This document shows, piece by piece, positions 47,901 to 60,031 of a stretch of 64,000 nt of DNA (position 1 is its first letter; each line of letters starts with the position of its first letter). The position numbers and the translations under genes were made by a program. The DNA is from Caprimulgus europaeus (taxonomy: Eukaryota; Chordata; Aves; Caprimulgiformes; Caprimulgidae). The stretch lies in NCBI GenBank assembly GCA_907165065.1, contig OU015534.1, positions 14,267,686-14,331,685 on the forward strand, read 5' to 3'. The notes under the pieces were generated by a model. It ran no database searches, was not told the DNA's origin, and saw nothing but the letters and a program-made list of their open reading frames with translations.

Positions 47901-50900
47901 CAAATCTTGCATAGATACTTTTAATGTACTAAAAAAAAAACCATGGGTATTTTTCATTTCTTCAGAAAATGAATCCATAAGTTGTTGCTGACTTTAGCTG
48001 ACCTTCATGCAAGTGTTTCATGATTAGTATGGAATCTGGGATGTCTATGTCTGTAAAATGTTTTGTTTGAAAATATAGTCCAATAACATTGATTTATGGG
48101 GATGTCTACTCTCTAAACCCTTATGGATACTGCATTTAGAATGAATGAAATAGTGACAGTACATCACTCTGTGTGAGGTGAGCAGTCTTGAAGCATGAAT
48201 CACACTTACACAATGTCTAAGTGGAGTCATTGTAGACACATTAAAGTTCAGAAATGCAATTTACATTTCAGAATTTATTTTTAAACAAATGTTTTATTAC
48301 TGGCTTCAACATTTGTATCTTCTGCTTGTGTATTCAGTGTTGTAGAAATGTAAAGAATAGTTTAAAGGGAATTTTCATGGTGAATAAATAGATTTTAAAA
48401 TGGAAGCAATAATTAACAATAAATTAACAATGTGGTTATGCATGTTATTAATATGAATTTGCTAAATGCAATATCCTGATGTGCTCCTTAAAATATAAAA
48501 GATATTAACACTGCAAATTGACAAACCTGTGAGTTAAAATTAAGATTTATGTCATGGCAGGTCATTATTTATTTTTATTTCTCTGCAGATATATGTCTCT
48601 GATAAATGTATTAGACTTTTTTTGGTGGTTTTGTTTTGTTTTGTTTTTTTGTTTGTTTGGGTTTTTTTGGTTTTTTAAGAGAAACCAAAAGACACATTGC
48701 TCTAAGTTCCCCTACCTTTCACGGCAGGCATCAACAAGATGAAATCCTAATAACTGATGCATAGCTTTCTACTATATGTCCCAAGAGAAGGAATAGGAAA
48801 AAAACCCAAACCACTAGTGTTACACTGCTGTCTGAAGGCCATTTAAAAGCAGCTTGTTAGCTGAACTGAGCAGTAGAAAAGCTTGCAGTTAAACTGTTTT
48901 GCTAGCAGTGGTAGACTCCTAAGTGGTTTAACCCCTAATAGAGACATAACAAAATGTGGTGGTAGGAAAGGATCAGTATTTCAGAAGTTACCCATTAGAT
49001 TGGAATTTTGCAAATACTCTGCTATATAGATAATAACAGTGTTTTATTTGTGGAAGGTATGTTAAGATGAAGTTCAAAATGTTATATGCAAATATATTGT
49101 AAAGAAACTAATCCCACAAAGTGTTGCATACATGGTTAATCTTGGTGAGTGTCCACATGATAAAGTCAATCAAAAAGTATGAAATTCAAGCATTTCTGCT
49201 ACTTTTTCCAGTCCAAATTTAGAAGAAACAAAAATTATTTTACCAAGTTATACACAATACTAATTTGTAAGAATCTGTCAATATCTGCTCATTAATTGTC
49301 CTTATAGATGGCTGGATGAAAGAACTAGAAATGGGCAGAATTGCCACAGGCTTCCCAAGGCAACTTTGTGTTCTGCCCTGTCTGAGAAGTACATGCTATG
49401 AATAATCACTTGTTAGACTGTAGCTCAAATTTTTGTGTTTTTCTATGTCATCTATAGTCTATTTCCAAGTAGTTCTATAAAAAATACCAGACATGAATGC
49501 CCTGCCTTTGGGAGCGAATTATATTTCCCCACTGCGATGTCATGTCAGTTTCATTTTTGGAAATACATTGTAGGTGACTCTAGATTGATGTTGGATGGAA
49601 TATCATTATATGATAAAATAAGGACTCTAAAGATATTATATGTCATTTTGTATGAAATTCTTACTAAATCTTCAAAAGAACTACGTTTTTCAGACTCCAG
49701 GCTATTGTGCCAGTAGAATTTTTGGTGTGTTACTCAATGAAAATCCTAGTTATCTGGTATAATATGAGAAAAGTACAGTGTGAGAAGTACATCACCAATA
49801 ACCAATACAAGAAGCTTAGCTTCTTTCTTTACTAAAAGTGGAGCACAAAGCACAGTAATTTAATGAACTGTGTCTTTTTAAGTAATTTTTAGCATGTTTT
49901 CAATCTTGGACTGAAGCAATTTAACACTGTTTTTTTTGGGAATGACCTTCTTGGCTAGAGAACATAGAATGTCATACAAAAAAAAAGGCGTAATTTATCA
50001 CAGAGTGATAAATTCCAAACGTGCTCTTCCTTTTCTTCTTCCTCACATGGAATCTCTTAATGCTTTGTTTAAGATCATTAAGTGAGTACATAAGACATAC
50101 TCTCCTGTTTTCTATATATTTATCTTTGACCCTATCACAGGTCATATACTTAATACCAAAGTTGATATTCCTTGTAAAAAGTGTCAGGAGGTTCAGTACA
50201 TCCAGCCTGAAGGAAATCAATTTCAGATATAAATGAGGATGTGTAAGTTGTAAAATTTTATGCAGTAAGTTGAATATGTTCTGTTTAAAATCACTTTAAT
50301 GTACAACAGCAAGGTTTACTGGGAAAGGAGAACTAGTAAGTTTTGTAATGAAAAGAGGAAATACAAGAGAAGAGAACACAAACTCGGAATATAAATGTTC
50401 TGAATTTATGTTTCAGCTCCTCAGCTCCCAAGTATTTAAAAAGTTTTGGGCTTAATGTGAAAGAACAAGACAAAGGATGTGGTTCTTCTTAAGTTTTACT
50501 TTTAAAGTTTTCTCCTTGCTTAGGTCATCAGTGAAAAAAGGAAGAAAACAAAGTTCAGCCTGGTGCCTGCTAGCTCATAGCAAAGAAAATGTAATTTTGT
50601 CATACTCTAGAAACCAGTAATATAATGTTTCCCATTCTAATTCTCATTCCACGGTCTAAATGTTTTTTGTCTATTGACAAGAGAGAGAATAAATTGGTAA
50701 GACATCTATTGTTTCTGGTTTCTGGTAAAGTGGACTATTCTCTTTAGGACTTTCTATTGAGACTGCCTGTGGTTGTGATTACAGCAGGTAATCTTGATAG
50801 AATGGGTCTTTGAATGTATGAGACTGTCAAAGAGTGAGATCTTACACATGGAGAGGAAAAGAAAGAGGTTCAATAAGCAACACACACAGGCCGATAAGGC

Positions 50901-53900
50901 ATGTTGTTATTTTAAAAAATGTTAATTAATTTCCAGTAGAAACAGAAAATATGAAAATTTTAGCCATTGAAAATCAGCACGAGAAAGAAGTGACATTTTA
51001 AATGGAAGATGGATGTTAAAGCGGCTAAAAGGGAAAAGAACAATAACTAGGCAAACCTGAAAGTAAAAGAGAAGTTTGTTAAAAACATTGGAAGTAAAAA
51101 ACTTCCCAGGTAGTTCAGGGAATGTGTCAGACTTTTGTTTCTCTAAGTTGTGGTAGAGCCACCTGCTTTGCCTGCAGAGCCAGGGTTGCTCTGGCCATTC
51201 CCACTCTCTCCCCCACAATGCAGTTGTAGAACTGTGAGGCTAGGAATCCCAAAAAACCCCATCCACTGATCAGGGCGAAAGCACAGCCCACTTAAAAAAA
51301 ATAAAAATAAAATAAAAAAAAAAATTGGATGGATCTATAATAGACTTTTCTCATCATTTGTGTAAGTATGTCAACTAAACACTGTTTATTTCAATACCAA
51401 AAATGTGTTCAGGTCTATATCCAATGAATGACACGTATTTATTTGCACTAAAAGGAGTTAGGAGCAGCCAAATTGGTAGCAGGTAAACCTATCGAATTAC
51501 AGACAAAGCTGTATAGTAATTTCAAAACATTGAACCACTCTGTACAGCTATTCACAATTCACTAATCACCCTCCTTTACACTCTAATCAAAGCAAATATA
51601 GCCATCTTAGCTTATTTTATCCAAACACTTAAAGATTTTGTTCCAGTTATAGCCTCCTTACACAATAATTTAAAATGATTATTTCTTAAAAATATCCTAG
51701 TCATCAGTTGTTTCAGTGCATTAACAAATGAAATAAAGTTCTCTGTTAGTGTAATAAGAGCCATAACCCAGCTTAGTAAACCCTTTTGGAGGAGTTACTT
51801 AGCTAAGAACATGGTTATTACTTTGTCTATTTTTCCTCTTAATAAATCCATACATCTATCTCATTAACAGCACCATTTAGAGTTTGGTCAGATCAACATG
51901 TGAAAAATTTCTGTTTTGTTAATGTCAGAGGGAAGTATCAGACAAGAAATGGTACTATTATTGCATAAAACCCAAGCATTTAGCTGTATGGAGTGACTTT
52001 CATGACAGAATATTCACTTTACAAAGTCTGATGGATACCATCAATTCTGTAGGACAACACAGGTTGAACAGTTCACTGAAGACTGTGCAGTAAGGAGATG
52101 ATGGAACCAAGCAGAGTTCCTAGGTATCATAACTCACATTTCTTTGCTTCACCCATTAGACACTATTTCTCAATTTAATTTGCTATTCTCTCTAATATTG
52201 TCTGGAGTAATCATAAATTAGTGGATAAAGCAGAACAATGAAAACCTGGTTATTTCTTATCTAGTAATTATGATTTTATTCCACAAACTAGTATGTTAAT
52301 CAGTTTCCTTTCCTCCAGCTACTTTTTCTTTCATAATTATGCTTGTGCAGGAAAATGGTTGGATTCTCAAATTACTTCAGCATTTCCCTCCCTTGGGAAG
52401 AGAGAGTTAACTATTTATGGGCACTGAATCTAGCACCACAGTTCTGAATGACTAGCTCCATAAGGAGGCTGAGGTCATCATCAGACACAAGTGTAGGGAC
52501 AGAGAATACAGAAAAAATATTCTGCCTCAAATGAAGGTCCACCTTATCCTGCAGTGTAACTATGAAGTATTTTTTTTTGGCAGCTCTCTAGGGGAAATTT
52601 GTGATAACTGATATTCATTTGAGATTAAAAATCTGATTATCTATTATTTTAACATAATTAAAATTATAGTTCAGTAATCTGAAGTGCATAGAGTAAATTC
52701 CAAAAGGTTTCAGCTCTATATTATGAGTCACATGTCATGTCCTCCAATAGTAGATATTCCTTATCAGGAATTGACATGCATTTCAGTAGCAAATATATCT
52801 ACTGAAATAATTAATTCAAACACAAATCTCAAATTTCAGTTGTGTACCTAGTTTTGTTAATTTAGATTGTTTATTGAGATGGCCACAGGAGCTTTAAGTA
52901 AAATTCATAGAAAGTTGGAACATCAGTTGTGTCTTTCTGTCATTCTGTACCCTAGTATTTTTGGTGACTACTGTCCTACAATAACCGTCTTTTAAGAAAG
53001 ATAGTGCTAGTTTTTAAACTATATTGTAAATAAAGCATGAATATTTATTTAAATAGTGTCTTACAGCTACAGAACTTCATGCTGTGACTCTGTTGTAAGG
53101 TCAGAAGTTAGGAGTTACTGAAGTTTTCATACAAGTCCTACAAGAGTAGTGAACAGCAATATAGGTAATCCAACGCCTTACTCTCTGGTTCCACAAACAT
53201 GCTAGTATAGTAACACTCAGTGAACACTAAACCATCCTGCTGTCTTCTGGTGTTTTAGATAAGACGTATAACAAGTACAAAATTATTTAAATTCACTAGA
53301 TGAGAAAGAGTTCTAAAGTTTCAGACCTAGTGTCCTGGGTATAGTGAAGGTAGTTACTGCTTTTTGTGGAAGCCTAAATGTGTGGTTCAAAATAAAAACA
53401 GTCATTCACATTGACTGTCCTAAACTATTTTGCTGCATGCTTCAAAATAGTTACTGCCATTTCATTCCCAAAGCAGGTGTAGTTTTCTTAATTTTAAACA
53501 CAATGAAACTTTAAGCCTTAAGCTAATGACTTCACTACAGATACTTTAATAGGGACAACAGCCTATTAATTTGCTGCTGCATCCTCAATTCTCCAAAGAC
53601 CATAGTTAAAGGACAATTCATTGCAATCATTTTAGGAATGTGTGAAGATTAGTAGTGTTATGGAACAGTGCATATTTTTATGGCAAGATGTGTTAATGGC
53701 TGCCTCCAAACTTAGCATTGATCTATAGATTAATCATGGAACTTTTTATTCTTAACAGATATGTTAGTCTCTTTTTTTCTTACAAGCTAACAGGGAGCAT
53801 CCGTCTGATTATCTTTAATTTTAAAATAGTGCTATTAAAAGTTCAGTAATCTGAAATATAGAGTAAGTCTCAAATGGTTGCAATTTTATATATCTATATA

Positions 53901-54168
53901 CATACATACACGTATGTTTTTTAATAAATATATAGATGCCTACAGTAGGCATTCCTGGGAGAATTTATATGTGTTATTATAGTGAAAATATAATGGTGAC
54001 ACTAACAAGTGTTCAGGAAATGCTTTTTTCAAAGGGTAGGAAGGAGAAGAGAAAAATACAGAAAGTATGTTCATTCCCAATAAAAGAAAATAACAAGTTC
54101 GAATTTAATAAATGAGAATTTACCCCAATGCAAATTTAAATCTTTGAACAAATTCATAAGTGGAATAT
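41926..54168. other. Long noncoding stretch in the proposed intron
   Basis: About 12 kb with no supported gene. Exon-like segments with good acceptors occur at about 43341-43381 and 44800-44945, but donors or partners are missing. A T/G-rich run lies at 48626-48677 and an A-rich run at 51292-51325. Confidence 0.45.
45564..45597 (+). repeat. 18-bp tandem duplication
   Basis: Two adjacent copies of GTGTCAGGAATAACATAA-type sequence, 18-bp period, nearly perfect. Confidence 0.85.
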
Positions 54169-54202
54169 TGTGGTGGGTTGACCTTGGCGGGATGCCAGGT
54201 GC
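54169..54202 (-). mobile_element. Terminal fragment of an avian ERV LTR
   Basis: TGTGGTGGGTTGACC followed by GATGCCAGGTGC is the same terminus as the complete LTR at 56812, and begins precisely at the terminal TG. Only about 34 bp remain before the sequence changes to CR1. With the LTR sense on the minus strand this is the 3' end of the LTR. Confidence 0.6.
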
Positions 54203-54452
54203 TTCAAGTTTTGCCAGGAGGGGTTTAGATTGGATGTTAAGAAAAACTTCTTCACCGAAAGGGTAGTCAAGCATTGGAACAGGCTGCCCAGGGAGGTGGT
54301 GGAGTCACCTTCCCTGGTGGTATTTAAAAGATGGGTAGATGAGGTGCTTAGGGATGTGGTTTAGAGGTGGAATTGGTAGTGTTAGGTTCACGCTTAAACT
54401 CGATTATCTTGAAGTTCTTTTCCAACCACTACTATTCTATGATTCTGTGATT
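54203..54452 (+). mobile_element. CR1 LINE 3' end
   Basis: Diagnostic avian CR1 3' sequence is visible: TTTAGATTGGATGTTAAGAA, CATTGGAACAGGCTGCCCAG, GGAGGTGGTGGAGTCACC and TCTTTTCCAACCACTACT, ending in degenerate ATTCTATG/ATTCTGTG repeats. This is a typical 5'-truncated copy of about 250 bp covering the last reverse-transcriptase codons and the 3' UTR. The sense strand is plus. No target-site duplication is expected or seen. Confidence 0.92.
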
Positions 54453-54802
54453 TTCAGGCCAAAACAGAATTGAATTTTACATAAAATGAGAAACTTCAGA
54501 CCATTTTATTCAAAGCTAGTTGAATATTCTATGGCAGTACCCAGGTGGTCTCCAAAATATATAGAAACTAAAATACTAACTCTCATGAACCTTCAGATCT
54601 TCAGACGTCAATCCTACTAAATTTGTAACTCTAACAGGAATGAAACTATGTTTCTTTTGAGGCCTATTTATTTACAAGACAGATCTTCTAGGGACTTCCT
54701 AAATACTTACATTGATGATACAGTCCTTTGAGAGGAGGAAAGGGGAAAAGAGTAGTCTATATTACAACTCCAAGCCAGATTGTGGATCTTTTCCCTTTTC
54801 AG

Positions 54803-55020
54803 TTTTGAAGATTCCTGGAAGGAGAATTACATTTGCTGAAGACCTTAGCTGCCAAACTCCAGGAGACTTAAAATATTTCTGTGTGAAAAACCTGCCTTCA
54901 ACCAAATCAGAACTTTTTTCTGTCTTTAAAGCTATGACAAGAATAGTGCAACTCCGGCTTCATTTATTCAGGAAACATATTTTCCATTGTTGTGCCAGAA
55001 AAATGGTTTCAGATAAGTAA
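54803..55020 (+). CDS. Possible alternative last exon of plus-strand locus
   Basis: A near-perfect acceptor (GGATCTTTTCCCTTTTCAG) opens a frame of 71 codons after a 2-nt start, ending at TAA 55018-55020. It begins LKIPGRRITFAEDLSCQTPG and continues through YFCVKNLPSTKSELFSVFK. The 2-nt start fits the phase-1 end of exon 38235-38283, so it could be an alternative 3' exon to 59979-62726. Composition is protein-like and cysteine-containing; no family recognised. The frame is also open upstream of the acceptor, which weakens the case. Confidence 0.3.
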
Positions 55021-56806
55021 TGTTTTATATAACTGGATTTTTATTATGGATGATACTTATTAAGAACAGTCTGTTACACATAAATCACCAATATGGAGGA
55101 TAGGAGCAACAGCAAGTGTGTCAAAACTAGCCATGTTTGCATTAAAAGAGGTGGGAAAGCATTAGGAGACAGAGGGGTGGTGACACTAGGGAAAAAAAAG
55201 GAAGATCTATGAGGAGTGAAAGAAAAGAGACAGGCCTAAAGCACAAAGTAAAGCAGCAGGCTGAGGTGAAAAAGTGAAAGGGAGACTTGAGGTAAAAGGT
55301 GACAGAGGATCAGAAAGTGTAATCTGGAAACCTATATAAAGGAAGCACAGAGCTACTCATTCTGAAACAAAAAAATGACCCTTATCCCCTCAATGGTTCC
55401 AAAGGAAAGGGGAAACTGTAGAAAGAAAGGAACAAGACTCGTATAGGGGAAGGAGCATCATATCACAGAGACATATTTTAATACTTGGTGCTGGATTTTT
55501 ACTACTTGCAAAATTGCCTTTTCAGATAACACACATGAATGGAATTTATAGTGTTTCATTCTTTAATAAAAACCATGCTTTCTGCTTTTATCAGTTCCAT
55601 CCTGCATTTTTTGCAATGCTCAGCTCATTTCCCCCTCGACACGTTCATTGCAAAGGCTTTTTGGACAGGAAGGGTAGAGAGGGAAGCATTTTAACTGCAT
55701 GCAACATTAGTCTCCAGTACAGTTCTGAAAAATGTAGAATACCATTCCAAATAACTTCTCCTTTTGCTGTAGCTTTCTGGGACAGAGTTAACTGCAGTGC
55801 ATTCACTAGGTAGAACATTCCCATCAGTTTTGTCTCTGAGTGAGACGGCAATATTAAGAACTCATTAAAATCAAGACTTTGGCATAACCTTCACCCTCAT
55901 AAAAAATAAGTTTTAACAAACCAGTGAAATGAAATCTTTCTTCCCAATAGAAGTTTTAAGTTGTAGCTGAAGGAGGGTCAGCATTACCCACTCTTTCAAA
56001 TTTTCCTTGCACTAAGGCATTGAAAGGCGATTTCCACTCTTGAACTTCAAGAGAAAATGTTGATCTGCTGTAGAATTACATTTACACACACATGGGTGTA
56101 CACATATGTTTGTGCACCTCTTTTTGTAGCAATCATAATTAGCATCTTTTCTGGCTGCTATCTATTTACTGCTCCCTAGCGATACAGGAAATTCTCTCTG
56201 TTTGGTATAAAGGAAGCCTTGGGAGTATTAAATCTTCAGCTGTATTAATCCAGGTACTTTGAAGTTGATATGGAATTCCCCAAGAAGCATATGTCTATCT
56301 AGAAGTTCAATGTTTTTCATCTCTTTACTCCGATTTGAAGGCTGAGCTTCAATAATAAAAAAAAAAATTCAAACAAACATCATTAAAAAAACTTGCCAAA
56401 CATTTCAGCCTGAAAGTGTCAAAACAAAATTTTCTGACCTTAACAGAACATCTTTTTCTTCCTGAAATAAAATTGTTAAATTTGTCAGGTTTCTGTAAAA
56501 CATTTTGCTTGGACGCATTGGCATTTTATAATCTCTGATAAAATGTTCTGTCAAAATATTCCCAGCTGGCCCTATAATAACACAGTAGAGATTTCTACCA
56601 GTTTAAGATAGGTTTTTTTTTTGTTCAGATACAGCCATCATAAGGAGAAATGTGTACATACATACTCACAATTTTCTATGTAGACCCTTGTTTTTGTTAC
56701 TCTTTCCTGTAGTTTTCTCCTGTATTAAAAATGAATGATCAGGATGAGCATGTTCTTAAATTGGCAAGTAATCTATTTAAGTTGCTCTGTAAAAACACTA
56801 GGAAAA
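55021..56806. other. Noncoding DNA, purine-rich at 55136-55335
   Basis: Plus-strand purine content is very high over about 200 bp (GGAAAGGGG-, GAAAGAAAAGAG-type sequence) without a simple period. No gene supported. Confidence 0.45.
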
Positions 56807-57972
56807 AAAACTGTGGTGGGTTGACCCTGGCTAAAGACCGGATGCCCACCAAAGCCCACTCTATCACTCCCCCTCCTCAAATGGGCAGGGGGAGAAAATT
56901 ATAACGAAAAGCTCGTGGGTGGAGATAAGGACGGAGAGAGATCACTCACCAATTACTGGCACGGGCAAAACAGACTCGACTTGGGGGAAAAAAACAAATT
57001 TACTTTATTACAAATCAAAATCAGAGGAGAATGAGAAGTAAAACCAAATCTTAAAACACCTCCCCCATCCCTCCCTTCTTCCCGGGCTTAATCTCTTTCC
57101 CGATTTTCCACCTCCTCCCCCCAGCAGCACAGGGGGACAGGGAATGGGGTTGGGGTCAGTTCATCACACGGTGTTTCTGCCGCTGCTTCCTCCTCAGGGG
57201 GAGGTCTCCTTCCCCCGCACCAGCGTGGGGTCCCTCTCACGGGAGACAGTCCTCCACCAACTTCTCCAACGTGAGTCCTTCCCATGACTGACAGCTCTTC
57301 ACGAGCTGCTCCAGTCTGGGTCCATTCCATGGTGTGCAGTCCTTCAGGAAGGGACTGCTCCAGCGCAGGTCCCCCACGGGGTCACAAGTCCTGCCAGCAA
57401 ACCTGCTCCGGCGTGGGCTCCTCTCTCCACGGGCTACAGGTCCTGACAGGAACCTGCTCCAGCGCGGGCTTCCTGCGGGGTCACAGCCTCCTTCGGCATC
57501 CACCTGCTCCGGCGTGGGGTCCTCCACGGGCTACAGGTGGTCATCTGCACCACCATGGACCTCCAGGGGCTGCAGGGGGACAGCCCGCTTCACCCTGGTC
57601 TTTCACCACCTCTTGGGTGGGGAATCTCTGCTCCGGCGCCTGGAGCCCATTCCCTCCCCCTCCTTCTTCACTGACCTTGGTGTCTGCGGAGTTGTTTCTT
57701 CTTACATCTTCTCACTCCTCTCTCCAGCTGCAAAGTGTGCAGCTTTTTTTTCTCTCCCTTCCTTTTTTTTTTTTTCTTAATTATGTTATCACAGAGGCGT
57801 TACAGATTGGCTCGGCCTTGGCCAGCGGCGGGTCCGTTCCTGTAGCCGCTGGCATTGGCTGTGTCAGGTCGGACATGGGGGAAGCTTCTGGCAGCTTCTC
57901 TCACAGAAGCCACCCCATGTCCCCTCCCCCACTGCTACCAAAAACCTTGCCATGCAAACCCAATACAAAAAC
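56807..57972 (-). mobile_element. Solo LTR of an avian endogenous retrovirus (ERVL-like)
   Basis: The element spans 56812-57967 (1156 bp), begins TG and ends CA, and is flanked by the direct repeat AAAAC (56807-56811 and 57968-57972). A 5-bp duplication is typical of ERVL-class insertions. The sense strand is minus: AATAAA lies at 57004-57009 on that strand and an A/T-rich TATA-like stretch near 57775. No gag, pol or env sequence adjoins it, so it is a solo LTR left by recombination. GC content is much higher than in the flanks, which creates long spurious ORFs on both strands. The subfamily cannot be fixed by eye. Confidence 0.88.
57237..57640 (-). repeat. Imperfect tandem repeats of about 50 bp inside the LTR
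   Basis: A core like CTGCTCCRGCGYGGG (plus strand) recurs about every 48-52 bp at roughly 57306, 57355, 57401, 57453, 57505 and 57626. GGGGTCACA/GGGCTACAGGT blocks lie between. The repeats explain the periodic peptide on the minus-strand ORF. They may alter transcriptional activity of the LTR, which is inference. Confidence 0.75.
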
Positions 57973-58597
57973 CAAACCCAAACTGTATTAAAAGAAGCAC
58001 ATTAAGCTGTTGAGGGCCAGCCTTTCTGGAGGAGGTCTTAGGAAATCATATGCCATAAATAAGAGATATTTTCTGCAAAATAAATACTCACAGTACTAAT
58101 AGATAATACTGTTATGAGCACAGAAATCTACAAATTCAGTCAAGTTGGTGTAAGTGAGAATCCTATGAAAAAATACTGTTAAAATGAACAATTTTTTTCC
58201 TGAATAAAATAACTTCCCTTGGGCAATTCTCTTTGGTGATATTTAAAAATTATAGCATGTCACTTACATGGAAAAAACCCCACCTTTAATAACTGTTCCA
58301 CTAATGCTACCTGTGTCAGGCCTTCCCTAGTCCTCTGCTGAAATCATTATGCTGAAGTCCCATCTGGTTCTGATGTCAGAGGACTCTAGCAGAGACTGGC
58401 ATTTTTCCTCAGTAATCTGTAAAGATTGTATTTTTGCTTCATGGATTTTTAAACTGTACAGTGAAATTGATGAGCAAACCACAAAGTCATGCTACTGTAA
58501 GAGAGAAAATTGCCAAAAGATGACAGAAGGCAGTAGGGAAATAAATAAACAGAACTGGGCTAAGGAATTAAAGCCTTCGTTCCATAAAACATCTATC
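57973..58597. other. Noncoding DNA between LTR and TTTC tract
   Basis: AT-rich; no feature seen. Confidence 0.5.
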
Positions 58598-59166
<569 letters not shown>

Positions 59167-59978
59167 GTTATCTTTTCCTTTTCTTTTTCTCTAAAAGTCT
59201 CGGTGTAAAATTTGGTTTAGGGGACAATTTAAGATTTAGCTTGAATTGGATTTATTGAGAGAGAGGAGTAGAAAGGCTGATGTTTCTGAGGCAGTGCGGC
59301 ATGATGAGGAACAGTTGCACAGCCCACCACCCTTAGCTGTGCAGCATCTTACCCTGGTCAAGTCATGGAAGGGGTAAGGCATTTCTGCTGTTCAAACACA
59401 TACTCAGTGCATCATGAGCCATTGATACATGCCACCCAACACTGATTTTGTAGCATGCAGAATCTGAACAACTAAAAGGAATTAAAAGCATCATTTGTAA
59501 GGTTGTTTATACAGATCTTATCAATGAAAAATGAAGTTAGCAAGTGTATATAGTAAGAAATCGCTGAGCAAACTTGTCTGAAAACTCATAGAGTTACTCA
59601 TTTGTCTGAGACATTGAAAGGGGTGGTTTGAGATTGCCAATTCAATTATTAATATGCTATTTTGGTTGTTTAGTTCTGGTAATAGTTTTATGATATGCTG
59701 TTCCCTATTTTCAATATATAGTACTTACATCACAACCATTGAATGTGATTTGCCCAAAATATTACTTTCCTTGCTCATTTCTAGCTGATACTTTTAAGCC
59801 TGTTTAGCAGGGCAGACTAGTGAGATGTTGCTAAAAAACAGGTCGTAGCTTCCACAGCCTCAGCTAATATATATCTGGACATCCCAGAGCAACTCAAAAT
59901 GGCCATTGCAACTTTTCTTCCCGCTTAGCAGAGTGATTCACAGCTTTGTATCATTTGTTCCAGTAAGTTTATTCTCAG
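59167..59978. other. Noncoding DNA upstream of a candidate exon
   Basis: No feature beyond AT-rich sequence; a slightly GC-richer part lies at 59290-59370. Confidence 0.45.
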
Positions 59979-60031
59979 TAAAATCCAAAGAGGTTAAAAG
60001 AAAACTAGATCTGAAAAGACCTGGGGGTGCG
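59979..60031 (+). CDS. 53-bp internal exon of plus-strand locus
   Basis: Acceptor TTTGTTCCAGTAAGTTTATTCTCAG and a GTGAGTGGG donor. Only one of three frames is open: a 2-nt start, then KSKEVKRKLDLKRPGGA, ending in phase 0. The start fits the single base left by exon 38235-38283 and the end fits exon 62502-62726. The strongly basic peptide would suit a cytosolic segment. No family recognised. Confidence 0.38.

Noticed and set aside
57284..57991. 235- and 148-codon plus-strand ORFs, and minus-strand ORFs, with proline/glycine-rich peptides
   Set aside because: They lie inside the LTR; its high GC content and tandem repeats suppress stop codons. No retroviral gene is present.
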